A stretch of 64,000 bases of DNA from Cruorifilaria tuberocauda (taxonomy: Eukaryota > Nematoda > Chromadorea > Rhabditida > Onchocercidae). Positions within the stretch are counted from its first letter, which is position 1. Each line of letters starts with the position of its first letter. The stretch covers positions 124,001 to 188,000 of the forward strand of contig JABVXU010000034.1 of the NCBI GenBank assembly GCA_013365365.1, read 5' to 3'. The translations under genes and the position numbers were made by a program. Below are positions 26,623-39,705 of the stretch, piece after piece. The notes beneath the pieces are model-generated. The model was not told where the DNA came from. It made no database searches and saw only the letters and a program-made list of their open reading frames with translations.

Positions 26623-28011
26623 CTGAAAAACATTTCCTTTAAAACTTTCAAAACAACAGCACTTTGTGTATTTTTCTTTTAATTAATAGTGAAAAGTTTT
26701 AGGCAGGTTAATTGGAGAGGCATTCGCCCGAGAATTGAGTCAACATTTTATAGTTCCTATCAGTAACAATTTCATGACTTCATTATCAGCAAGGATCTAT
26801 TCAGAAGGCACAACCGTCTGTTGAAGCTTTCAGTGATAAAATTACGTAATTGTTGGTGCTATTAATCATTTTAAGTTAACTGTGCCCCTACCAAATGTAA
26901 AGAATTTTTAATCGATCACATATTGAACCATCTAACAATATTTAACTTCTTCATGTTAATCACGAATGATCGCTTTTCGTTCCCTAATTCCTATGAAGCA
27001 ATCTTAGAACATTTCTTATTTTATCGAAAGCAGTTTTATTACCGGAAAGTTCTGCACCACTTACGCATTACTTTTGAATATTTTTTATCATCTAGAAACA
27101 TAACTCTTGTGCTAATCTTAGTGATATTTAAATTTAATTAATCATTCGTGAAGAATTTGAATAGAAGCTCTCGAAAGAAATAATTAAATCAGTCAATGTA
27201 ATTTCTAGTCATGTATTTTTTTCATCAAATAATTATACATTTTACTGCTCTGAAAGTACGTGGACTTCATAGATTTTTCAATATTGGAGACAAATGGGCC
27301 TAAATGCATTTAGAAGGAAAGGTGATATATTCAAAATGCTTAATTATATGAAAACATTGTTTTGGAACTCGAAAGTTTCCAGAAGTTTTAAACAGAACTA
27401 AATTTTATTTCCAAAACATTTCATACCTTTTCAAAGGAACGTTGCAATTAATGAGATCCCTAATAATTATTTACATGCATGTGTTCAGATTACAAACAAA
27501 ACCAATACTTACTATGTTCTTTAACTTTAGCAGAGGCATAACTAATCATATAAAATGTTACAATAACAGATCTTTACGTAATTAATTATTTAAACATGAC
27601 ATATGTTAATAAATCGATGAGATATTTTGATGAGAAAGAACGATTAGATGACACAGACTATTTATATTTTTAATGTCATAACACCTCAAGAAAGAAAAAT
27701 AAGTACTCAATTATCAAAGTGATATCGAAATGCCATCAATACACGAGAAAAATATTGTTTTATACACGAATACCCGCTGTATGGAAAGAATGTCATAAAG
27801 TAAATGAATATATTCTTAATTGAAATAACAAGTTGTCGTATTCAAAACTTGGAAAAGTTTTCGAAATTTAAATAACTAAAAGTAGTCACATTTTTCATCT
27901 TCAAACTTCAAATTTCTCTGGTAAAAAAATTCTTTTTCATGAAGCTTTTTGCTCTCTTACTCATTGAATTCAAACCTAGGGTTCTTAAACTGAAATCCAT
28001 TTGAATACTGT
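26623..28011. other. Noncoding spacer
   Basis: AT-rich DNA between the small gene pair and the VWA/ZP gene. I looked for additional 5' exons of the small gene and found only short unsupported frames. Confidence 0.5.
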
Positions 28012-31000
28012 TTATACTCTGATATCGCAATATTTAATGGAAGTAGCTGGCCGGATTGATTCATTTTCCAAAACATTTAACGTCCTAGTTTCCACACTAA
28101 AGGTCATTGCGAATCCAGGCTTTATCTTATCACGTGCTTCACGTTCCAGCCTTAACGTCGAATTATGCGAGCAGCGTGGTGGCTTCAAAGAAAATTTATA
28201 CCAAACAAAACAATTGTAAAAAGTAATACATGGATTAATATATGCGTATCGGTAGTTCTCTATATGAAATACAATGTAACTTATAATTTTATCTTTTAAA
28301 ATTTGAAGAGAAATCTTTAAAATAGAACTAACAATCATAGTCTTGCACGCATCATCGCTTTCCATATCACACAAAGATATTTGACATTGAAACACAACAT
28401 TGCCATCTCCCGGGAATTTGAATACGCTCATTTCCTTAAAAACATATGCATCGTTTTCCCATTTCTTAGAAAATTTCGTGTAGTCAGGAGTTTCCAGGAA
28501 ATGTGGATCTATTTCGCATCTGAAAGTAAAAAAACATTACAGTATTGCATATTGTGAGTTCGAAACAGATAACCGAGATCGCACTTTAACACTAACCCGT
28601 TAGAATCCATAATTAACACATTTCTCGTTTCTGATTTAGCAAAACAATCATGTACCAGATATTGATAATTTGATGCTGAAGTAAATTGGAATTTATTAAA
28701 GAAAAAATAAGAGTTATAAAACTAATTTCGATATTATTAAGAAGGTAATCTGTTCATCTCCAATCGCATATGTATGATACGATGATATGTTGTTGAAATT
28801 AAATTTCTACTTTAGTCACACAAACGCATTTATTTTATGGAAACAGCAAAATAATACTAAGCACTCCGTCCTTCTAGTTAGTAAAAGTCTGTAGTTGACC
28901 TTCAATGTAATTGCACAACTAGGTACAGTTGTGATTACTGGTTTGAATGTGTTAGCTAAATTTAAATTCATTATCAACTTACGACTATCGCATTCCCATC
29001 TATGATATAACGATTCACCAACTTTAGCGTCCAATGGAACGCATTGATCAGGTGCAAATCGATGAAGTCGATATGAGCATTCGGTATCACTAAGTTTTTT
29101 TATTGACGAACGACCCACTTCTTGTGGTGATAATGGTTGTTGATGGAAACATGATATACTCAAACCCTGCAATTTCAATCCGGATCATAAAGTAGGTTTA
29201 TAAATTCCAAAAAAATTCACTCATGCCAATGCTATACGATTAAAATAATAATATTGTAAGCAATTCAAAATACTTGATCAGCTCTTGTGATGATGATTGG
29301 ATGAAATTGCAATATCACAGTAATATTGAATACGTAGCCATTGCGTTGCTATAAATAAAAATACGTGATCAACCTAAAAAGATTAAAGCATCTCTAGAAG
29401 GAAAAATTAATTGATGAATTTTCAATAACAAAAAAAAAAAAAAGATACTGTAGCTGGTATTTTAATAAGGCCGCATGTGCCTTCGTAAAATGTGATCGAG
29501 ATTTCCCTGGATGATCCATCAGTTACCTGGAGAAATAGCATTAAATGATCACTTTAATAATACTTCTAAAGCTAAATAAATCTTTTAATGAATTAAATTT
29601 GTAAGTTTTTAAAATTTACATCATATCATGCCGGATAAATGCAATAATCTATAATATACGCAATTCTTTTGTAAATTTCGAAATTTATGCCCTCGAATTG
29701 ATTTGTCTTAATAATTCATTTTAAAAAGAAAAGCGTGAAAGATTGATTCATTCATTAAATAAAATAAAATTTACCTTGACACATCTCTTATCATCATAAA
29801 ACTGCCGTGCATACATAAGGCCTGTCATCGGCCGCTTTGTTCGGACAGTAAATGTAAGAGAACTTCTATCACAGGTGATATCGGTAGCACCACGAATCCT
29901 TGGTTCTGAATCAGGTCCTAACTCTACACCAACACAGCCAAAGCCAATATACGGGAGAAATTTGGTTTCAAAATCCTGAAATAAGCAATATTTTTGAATT
30001 TATATGCAGTAATAAAGTATTAAAATAAAAAATAAATTTTTGAGTAAATATTAGATAAGATAATTGGACATATATATTCATATTAAATCTAATGAGATAC
30101 TACATAAAAATAACGTTCAATTTATTGATATTTGATTGAATGGCGTGATCTTTTATTTATCTTCCTTAATTTGAGCGAGACACTAACTTTTAAGTAATTT
30201 TATGGTCTAAATTTTGTCCATTTAACATTTTACATGTGAAGTTAAAAGCAAAAGTTAAGTTATTTGTGAACTTACAATTACAAATGTTATTAATTACATT
30301 TATATTATTACTGTTAGAACCTTTAAATTAACAGGCGTAAAAATATGATTTTCATCTTGAGTGATGCTTAACAGTTCGGTTTCATCTGCATATGGTGGCG
30401 GAGTTAACGCTATCGCGAAAATTTCTGCGCCTTTATTTTTAAGACGTAGCGCCATTTCTTCTGGCGAACGTTGCGAGTGCCCATCCGTAAATATGATAAT
30501 CATCTTTTTAATTCCTTTACGTACTCCTGCAATCATTTACATGTATTTTCGCAGTAAACATTTTAAATATAACTCCAACTTATTTGAGAAATATAAATTT
30601 CGAAAAAGAGGGAAAAAAAAGAAACTGCACCGCTTTCACCACCAGTATCTGTTATCAGTTTGTAAGCCTGATATAATGCGATGTCTGTCGAAGTGGTACC
30701 CTTTATTGATTTCAACGCATTTAAATGTCCTATCACAACTGTATTGTTACCAATTTGTGGATCGTTGAATTTGAAATGAATGTATGCTTGTCCAGAATAA
30801 GTAATCAAAGCCAACCTGTTAATATATATGTATATTGTAATTTAATTTATTTTCATTTTATTACAAACTAAATTAAATTTTGTTGGTTTTATATGTCAAC
30901 ATTATGCTCAACTGGAATGATGCCGCTCACATGCATGCTAGAGGAATTTTAAATTTCGTGTAAATTGATTTGAAAGCAAAATAGAAACATCTTTTGTGTG

Positions 31001-34000
31001 CTATATTTGTCAACATTATTTCAAAAATATAAGCAAGTTTGAAGAGACGAATAATTTAGAGAAGTTGATAAGCGCTAATGAATAAGGTATGAATTGTCTA
31101 GATAGGTTGTTTTATATTTAGCGATAACACGATGACACTAAGACTATATCATCGGAAAAATATTCAAGAGGGTAGAAGCAAGCAGGTGGTCTGTGTCACA
31201 TCGAATCATTGTAAATGCGCCTCAATGATTTCCTCCGTTTTTCGTTGAGCGCTTAATAGTCAAAAATAACATCTCCAGTAAAGAAAATCCCGCGGATTCC
31301 CAATTATTAATGAAATTCGAATAAAAATTGAATAATTTAAAATTATTACTTATTTGTTTACAATCGTGCATAAAATGTTCCATTAATATAGATATAAATA
31401 TTTCATTAATGAGTGATTGTTCAAAGCGGTCAACCATTTCAGATATGGGAAGAAGGATGAAAAGGTATCGCACAAATATCAAAACTTAAACTCTCGAATC
31501 ATCTTGCTTCATGCTATCCCATGTCCAGAATTCAGAAAATAACAACTGTACATCAATTCTTCACCGAAATGAAAGACATCGACAAATAAAATGTCTGAGA
31601 AAAAATCAAAAAATTACCTTACAGCATCCGGATGTATGTTAATGTTTTGGACAATTCGTTCAATTGCAAATCTGATTTGATCATCAAAAAGGTCAGCAAC
31701 TGATTCGGAAGAGTCAATAATTAGGATCAAATCAAGTGGTTTATCAGATCCACGGACGCAAACTTGAATATACGTTCAGTTAAATGATGAAATGAAATTT
31801 TTTGTTTTTATCTACAATATTTTAAAAACTGTTCGAGCTTCTGAAAACTTCAGTGAAATGAGTCCATCTACCATGTCCGTTCTAAATATCGAATTTTTTT
31901 CTAAATTGTTTTTCCGATGCCAATGGTGGGAATAGAAGTGCACATTATTGCGTAACACTTTGAGAAAATTTATATTACTAGAAAAAGCAGAACTACATTT
32001 GAAAAGAACTATCGACAAGGACAAAATGCCAGAACCATTGAAAAGAGGGGCAGCGATCGATGCTGCCATGAATTTAATCTTTCATGAATTTGGGATGAGG
32101 TCTGTTTGAACAGTATCTCTTCCAATTTTATTGTTTTTTGTAACTTTAATATTAGATTAGTGAGATGGTTTACTCTATGCCAAACATACCAGGTAATTTA
32201 TCACAAATTTCAGTACCCTTCCAACGATCAAATATTGGCTCCAAATCTTCCAAATTTTGATTTGTAACAATTTTTTTTGGATCCTGTAAAAAATAATGAA
32301 AATATCAAAATTGCATGCACTTTATTCAACATTGAAAGTAAAATGAAGATTTTATTTATGAACTGCTTCTACTTTAGAAATTAATACAAATATTTAGCAG
32401 GGTATTAATAATTCTTGCTTATCAAATTTGTTCTAATTTGGCTACTTAAAATTTTTTAACAGCAATAAATTAATAATAAGAGATATCATCTAATAAATTT
32501 TATGCAACTTCTAGCAATCTATGAGATACAAAAAAATTACCTTTGTAATAGCGATCAGTTCGTCCATAGCGACATATTCACCAGTTCCATAAGCATAGAT
32601 ATCGATATTGCTGATTTGTTGTCGCAATAAATCTGCCATTTCCGTATCTTTCGGGTAATCATGCGTTCGACCGTCCGATAATAAATATATTATCTTCGGT
32701 ATACTCGAAGACCTCATTCCCTTTAAATTTTAAAATTTAAATCCTTTTAAGTTTTTTATAGAAAAATTTGTTATTTCATGTCATTTAGATTATATATTAT
32801 CTCACATTAAAAATTGTTAAAATTCGTAAAGAATATCAAATACTAAATATAACTCAATTGAAATATCACCCAATCAATTTAAGTAATATAACAGTACTAG
32901 TTTGTTGTACAAGCCGATTTCTTTTCCGAAATCATTCTGCTTTTTTCAATCTAAAGTAATAAAAACACCAGCTAATGTGTAAAAATAAGTTAAGCAAAAA
33001 CTTTTAAACTATGAGTATTACATTTTCTTCATTCAGCATCCTAAGAGTATACTCAAATGCATCACCCAATCGTGTTATGCCTGACACATGCCTTAATACG
33101 TTTAGAGCACCAAGAATATCTTCACGATCTTTGAATTTGTTGAAATTAAATTCCAAATGTTGAACGCCACTAAAAAATATTTCACAAATTTCCTTGTTTT
33201 TTTAATCTCGGGAAAACTTTTGAAAATTCTCTGAAAATTAGAAATTTGGAGCATAAATTTTTTGCAATATATTTTCCATAAGATGATATGTGTATTGAAT
33301 TAATGTAATTGTTAATTGAAAAAAAACCGCTCAAATAAAAGAATGTAAAAAATTAAAGAATTTTTAAGTTGCCAGTTTTTCGAAAAGCAGAAAGACCTGA
33401 ATTGTATTAGCATAACTCGTGTAGCGGATTCTCCTATCGTAACGTGATTGACTATCCGGCGAATAACATTGATTTCATCTTGAAATTTATTCTTTAGTGA
33501 ACCAGAGCTATCCAGCACAAATATCAAATCCAGTGGTTCTGCTTTAACAATACACCGAGCTGCAGATGCAAATTCATTAAATCAGAGATAAAATTTAATT
33601 CAAGTATCCAGAATTAAGTAGAAATTCCAACTTTGCAGTATAAGCTGATATTGCCAAGTAGATTACAATTTAGAGTTTTTCGGCCATTGAATTTTTTCAC
33701 CTCTGTTGGAAGTTTATCATTATCATCATCAACTAACTTCCTTCAATACAATTTTCTCAAACATGTCAAGTTAATGAATAGTAAAAAGTGGTGAAATGGA
33801 TATCATTCTTTTCAGGCAACATAATTTATTTGGAATTTGTTTGAATTTATTTCCTTTAAAATACCAATGTTTCTTCCTTATTCATCATTTTCTTGACCGA
33901 AAAACTTTTGTAACCAAATTAGCAACTTTATCTTGACCTCTTATTTCAAGGTAATATAAGTAATCATTTTTCGCGTAATCATTAATCCCGTTTTTTTTAG

Positions 34001-34549
34001 TTAATTGATTTATTTTTCTTATAGCAATTATACCAACAACTAGTTCCACACCCATTCGTTTTCATAGCGCATTTCATACAAACTTAGAAACTGAAACGCC
34101 GCTGGCTATTTTTCTAGTATCTTCAAAAAGTGCCGCCCTCTTACCTTTACAAATAACAATTCATTGCAATACACAGCATTAAATGAATCAGAACCAGATA
34201 CTTTTTAATTTAATTGGAATTAAATATTTCCAAATCAATTTTGCATAGGTTAAAAATAAAGAAATTTCATCAAACGACTTATGATCGTCAAGGAATCTTT
34301 TACTTATTAAATCAAATTATCTGTATTAATTATCATAAATTCATCGTGCCGATCTACATTATATTCTTCTTGGCATACTTATCTTATTTAAAATTACAAT
34401 TCTAATTGGAAAAAAGTAGAAAACAAACGTTTGCTTTCTATGGGTGAATGAACAATTTCAGGTGGTGCTAAGCCATTGTTGATCACTTTGATTGCAGTAG
34501 TGATAACTATAAGCTGATAAAACGGCAATGTTATCTGGATTTTATTCAT
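28012..34549 (-). CDS. Secreted VWA-VWA-ZP protein, cuticlin (CUT-6-like)
   Basis: Matrix protein expected to polymerise through its zona pellucida (ZP) module, probably in cuticle. Fifteen exons (34549-34439... corrected end 34429, 33559-33397, 33169-33022, 32720-32541, 32283-32190, 31762-31618, 30815-30631, 30526-30321, 29975-29775, 29526-29449, 29348-29274, 29166-28983, 28675-28597, 28519-28333, 28182-28012) total 2217 nt, 738 residues. Order: signal peptide (1-28), VWA1 (50-204; DSSGS at 57-61; IIYLLSDGRTHDYP), VWA2 (245-414; DSSES at 252-256; MIIIFTDGHSQRSP), ZP module (415-738; LPYIGFGCVGVELG, ITFYEGTCGLIKIP, GYVFNITVILQFHPIIITRA, SNYQYLVHDCFAKS, VFQCQISLCDM). Both MIDAS motifs are intact. 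Unlike many ZP proteins, it ends without an evident transmembrane segment or dibasic furin site. An in-frame ATG at 34567 is an alternative start. C. elegans CUT-6 is the best remembered match, from VWA+ZP architecture. Confidence 0.92.
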
Positions 34550-34567
34550 CCTCCTTCTGCCATGCAT

Positions 34568-37500
34568 TTGGATGACCAATGCACCAGCTCATGCAAACTG
34601 CGCAACATGTTGTTAAATTATATAGGATCGACAAATACATCAATTTTTATCAATGTTAAATAGCATCGCAACGATGTAAAAAGAATACAAAATGAAATTA
34701 TATAGCACAAAATTTAAATTTTGGAATCTCTGGTTTTGACTGTTATCCGTTTTGCTTACAAAAAATGTGCTTGGATTTTTTTCTCTTTCCTTTGATTTTT
34801 ATTGAGTTCATGATTTATCCTTGTTTTAAGCTACTTGATGAGATTGGAATTCAATCAATCAATAGAAGTTAAAGGCGGTCATTGATCTATACGAGAACAG
34901 CTAACCGGTTATTTTGATATGTGAAAGGTAATTAGGAAAGCTACGGAAGCCATCCTTGTTGATGCGACGAATGGAAATATTCCGCTTTTTACTTACCCAA
35001 TCCTTTTCAAGGGACGATATAGAAAGGATGTGACATTTTAAGTTCAAATTTTTTAAGAAGAACAAAGAAAAATAGCCAGTTAATGATTCGGCATTATTCA
35101 CAGAATTATATTTCTAGAGAATCAAGTCAAGCTTTCTAGATTTTTTGAGTGTAGATCTGAGAGGGTCAGCTGTCTGAGCTCCTTATTTCTTCCCCTTCAT
35201 TACAGTCCACTTTCTTTCTTTTTTCAGCAATGGTCCATCATAAGGAGAGCCTGTAGGACTGCAAAAGAATGACTTTCCAGTGATACTGAGAAGAAAGTAA
35301 TTAATTATAATTATTAATTTTCAGAAAAATTACATTAGTCTTTTAGCTATTGCTATAAGTAATTGATTTCCCTATAATAACAAATGACACTGTTAGAAAT
35401 TTGAAATATTTGATAGATCAATTCTTAGGTTAAAATTTTCTCAAATCTTTAATAGTATTCTAATTCAGTTAATTTTGGTCCTAACGTATATTCTATCATT
35501 CAACTTCAATAAGTTCTGACAATTTTTTTCATCTTCTATTGGAATAATAATAAAGACTTCAAGGCTTTCGCTGTTTTCCAATCAGACTAAAGTGATGGAT
35601 GGATGGATTGGAAGCATAAATCAGCGCAAATTTAAGAATAATTCCCGCAATCTATAGTGAATATTTAATTGTCTTGTCTATTAAACCTAAAAAAATCTTG
35701 TTATTGTCATCATTCTCGGTACAATCAGAATTTAACTTTTCGACTTTAATGCATCACATAATTAAATTCTTAATTCCCAATAAAAAGTGTAATTAAAAAG
35801 TAGAAAAGCTTTATTGTTCATTGGTGACATATCAAATTAAAGAAATTGTTTATTTAAAAAAAAGAAAATAAAATTGAACAAAAAATAAAATTTATAGTCC
35901 CAATAGTCTTGAAAAAGAGTGGAATTTCGGTAACTTATCTAACGAAGATAAAGAGAGATGAAAGAAAAATACAATTTCTTCAGTCAATTCATCTCGATCT
36001 TCCGAATTTCAAATCCACAAAAAACTACGTTATAGAAACTTTTCTAATCGAAAAGATAAAGAATTATAGTCTCTTTTCCGACCTACGCAATACACTTATT
36101 ACACTTATTGATTTGATAATTCATTTTGTGGAAACTGAGTAAATAAAAGTAGTAATCAATTGTTATTGCGAAAATTTAGTCAGCGAAAAAAAAAGAAACG
36201 AGATTATTTCAATTAACTGATTATGATTATGAAAAAATATAAATTGAAGTACTATTTGCTTAATTAATAAGCCATATCAGTTTCGCTTTTCTAATATTGA
36301 TTAATCTATCAAGGAATTTATCCGTTGTTGATAACGCAAAAAAAGAAAAACTGCCTTAAAAAAAAGGATATTCTGTGAATTGAGATTTCTTATCTCGCTC
36401 ATTTCATTATTTAATTGATATCAGTCACTCAGATTATTAATAAAATTTTTATTGATCATAAAAAAACAGTATTTGATAAAAGAGACTTTGATATCTAAAT
36501 TAATTAACTATCATTGGCAACAGGTAGGTCCCTTAAAAAATTTATTTCTGCCCTACCAAATTTTAGTGAAAATTTGATGGTTTGAAATTAAACAAACCTG
36601 TAGTGAATTTGAAAAACATCATTGTATCAATTAACACACTTACTGGTTCAGTTAATAAATTACAATTTTTTTCTGAATACTTTGCAAATTGCAATGCCTA
36701 CTGTCTTACGCTTTTTAAATTTTAGTCTTTATGTAGTATTTATCAGACATTTGAACCACTTACTGGAATCTCACCAATGAAAAATCTTTGAACCGGTTCT
36801 ATTTACTGATCAGTGGTTTCGCAAGCAAAAAATTTATCAATACAATTTTTAAAATAAACAAATAAAGTGGAAGAAGTGCGGGAATTGGAAAAAACTAGTA
36901 AAGACTGAATTTAATTTCTGAGAATTTCTAATATATCCTGAACTTATCTAATTGAGTTAAAATACTAAAGTTCGAAAGTTTTTTGAAATACAATTCAAAA
37001 ATAAGCATTATAAAATGATAAGACATTGAAACTCAAAAAGGAATGTAGGACCGATTATTATTAACAAACAAGATGAAGGAAATGATTGCAAAAGATATAT
37101 ACCAAAGTCTTGGACGGGAATTTCTGCAGTTTCATCGAAATCCTAAACGTAAAGCCTAATCGAACTGCTTGGCTTATGTTTTAATATTCTGCAAATTGAA
37201 CCTAATTAAGAATCCAAGGATGGATGAAATAATTTCATTGCAAAAGAATGTAATGAATATACAAGATATCATCTTTTATTCAATCATTCATTTCGGATCG
37301 AGCAAGCGTAATAATATGACCGGAGGAGTAATGGGCTTCACCGGATTAAAAATACGGTTAAATGGTATAGAGATGACTGAGAAGAGAATATCTCCGTGCA
37401 TATTCAATCAAAGTTGTGTGATAAAATTGGTTAGTTGGATGAGACAGGAAAAGAGTATATATTTCCTCTTATACGTTTGTTTATCACGCATCTGAATTTT

Positions 37501-39657
37501 TCTGACGTCGAACTCCGCCCCGCTTCGTCCCATCTATTCCGCCTATTTCACTATGTCATCTATCTCAGTCTCGAAAAGCAATTCTTAGGATGTGAAATAG
37601 CTCGTTCCTACGCCGCGCACTATCATAATGTTCAGCTAATTGCCTGCAATGTTATTTACAACCTTCCAGTTTTAAACAGAAATACTTCCTGGTATCGATC
37701 CAGAAATTTAAAGCATCAAATATGGAACCAAGAAATGAATTCAGGAAAGCATCTGTATATGGTAAGGAACAAAAGCATGAAGCTTAATCCTTTTTTCTAA
37801 GCATCTACTAACTTTTTCTTAATTATCCAATCAGTATTGACACCTCAGACAATCGATGACTAGTATATTTTTCACACATTTATTCTTAATTATTTCAACG
37901 TAGGATAAGAGCACAAAGTACTCATCAGAAAGACTGTATTCACAGAAGTAATGATCAAAAAGGTCAAATATTATTGTTCATTTGTCATTTTTTTCCTCAA
38001 ATCACAATATCTGAAGAACTGAGCTCACATTTCATTTCACATCGGCAAATATCAAGTGATTGTCTTATATTGCTGAGATGATTTGTTAAATCGATATGTA
38101 AAATTTCATGCAAAAATTTGAAAAAAGAACAGTGGATATTCTTAGTGCTGTTCTCATCTCATATTTCAAAACAAAAATGCTAAAGAAATTACTGTTGAAG
38201 GAAAGCTGTGGAAGAAAGCAGTGAAAATTTCTTGGAAAAAAGAATGGAAAAATAAATAATGTAAATTTGAGAGGAATTTTCGAACTTTCACTTAATGAAT
38301 TAAAAATCTTTTCATAATACTATAATATAGGAAATAAATCAAAAATAATTACCTTCTCTTTCGTTTACTTCTTGTTTATAAGAGTAAATATATTCATATG
38401 AAATGTACTTACTATAACTTTTTTCTTCCATCATTCTATATTACATTTTCAAATCCTGTTTTTCAATAATATATGCAGAACAATATTGTCAATTCCTTCA
38501 ATAGATAACCGGAATTCGAAATTTGCTAAAAAAAAAGAAAGCCGGTCATTATATGTAGGCACAACGACAATTGAAAAAAGGCGATAGTTTTTAGCGATCA
38601 TTTGAACTAAATTTCTTCATTTAAAGCAATTTCTTGTCTTCACTTCGTCACAATTTTGCTTCAAACAACAGCAATAACAAGAGTAACTAATTGTTTGAGA
38701 AGAGATCGGATCTCTTTGTCACTTCTACTCACATTTCAGATTTCACTGTTTCAATAAAACTCACTAAATCTTCTTGTAGAATTTCCTTCACAAAATTCAA
38801 AACTTTTTCTCGTCAAATTTTTTGATTTCAGTAAATGAAAGCAATATTTTAAGTTAGCATGGCTATAATAATCGTTTAAATAACTTGAAAAAGCCGTCGA
38901 TTGCTGGAACTGGAAAGAAAATGAGTCATGATTTTTGAAAACTCAAATTAATTTTTCCCGGTATTATTGATAGGTTTTATGACAGAAAACTGATGCATTT
39001 CAAAGCTAAAGTAATAGTTATTAATCAATTAGAACTTACGAAATAATCTACAAGTTATTTAAACCATTCTAAACATTTTCAAATTACTAGTGAGGATTGC
39101 ATAACTTTAATTTTTAAAGCTTCACAGAGACTCTCTCTCTTTTCCATATTGTATGATTGACTTCTCTTTATTCTACAAATATAAAAGTGAATTTTAGATA
39201 AGATAATTGCATTGTTTATTAAGAATTTTGCGGCGATTGCTATTATACCTCTTCCAATCGATTAGATTTGATATAGAGCGGTTGAAATCTCTTGATGCTT
39301 AACGCTTAATCGTTTATGCTTAACAGTAAATTTGATGACAGATGAGCTCAATAATATCTGTTAGCTGTCGATAATTTTCCCACCCATAACTTCTTTTATC
39401 TGACAGATAAAATTGCAATTGGACCCGTTGATTAAGTCGCCATTGGATGCTTTTCCATGCATAACAATAAGAAATTTCCTTAGCAACATTTTCGAAAAAA
39501 TTTGACATCTCTCAAAATGTTTTTGCGTGATTGTCATTGGTAGGAGGTAACATTTCATCAGGAACCGTGTTACTTGCAATGGTTGAATAAATCTGCTAAG
39601 CTTGTGATAAATTGCTGATGATTTGCCAGGATGTCAATATTCATGATTTTATTTCAG
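34568..39657. other. Gene-poor region of about 5 kb
   Basis: AT-rich DNA separating the divergent VWA/ZP and PI4K2 genes. It must contain both promoters. Open frames exist (for example 37435-37800, without an early ATG), but none has convincing splice sites, composition or family motifs. No RNA gene or mobile element was recognised. Confidence 0.5.
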
Positions 39658-39678
39658 CAAAGAGTTCTAAGAGGATTT

Positions 39679-39705
39679 ATGGTCCTGTGGAGTGGTAGGA
39701 GATGA
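39679..39705 (+). promoter_or_regulatory. Upstream ORF overlapping the PI4K2 start codon
   Basis: An eight-codon uORF (MVLWSGRR) ends at TGA 39703-39705, which overlaps the main ATG (39702-39704) as ATGA. A TTTTATTTCAG acceptor ending at 39657 would place this uORF on the mature transcript. It suggests termination-reinitiation or translational damping of the kinase. Confidence 0.5.

Noticed and set aside
35909..36142. 77-codon plus-strand frame
   Set aside because: Starts at TTG, Lys/Ile/Leu-rich as expected by chance in AT-rich DNA, no flanking splice structure.
37435..37800. 121-codon plus-strand open frame
   Set aside because: It has no early ATG (opens at TTG), no recognised motif and no clear partner exons. 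Long for this AT content but unsupported as a gene.
39320..39579. Two overlapping minus-strand frames just upstream of PI4K2
   Set aside because: Overlap each other in different frames, no family resemblance, lie in the likely promoter region.
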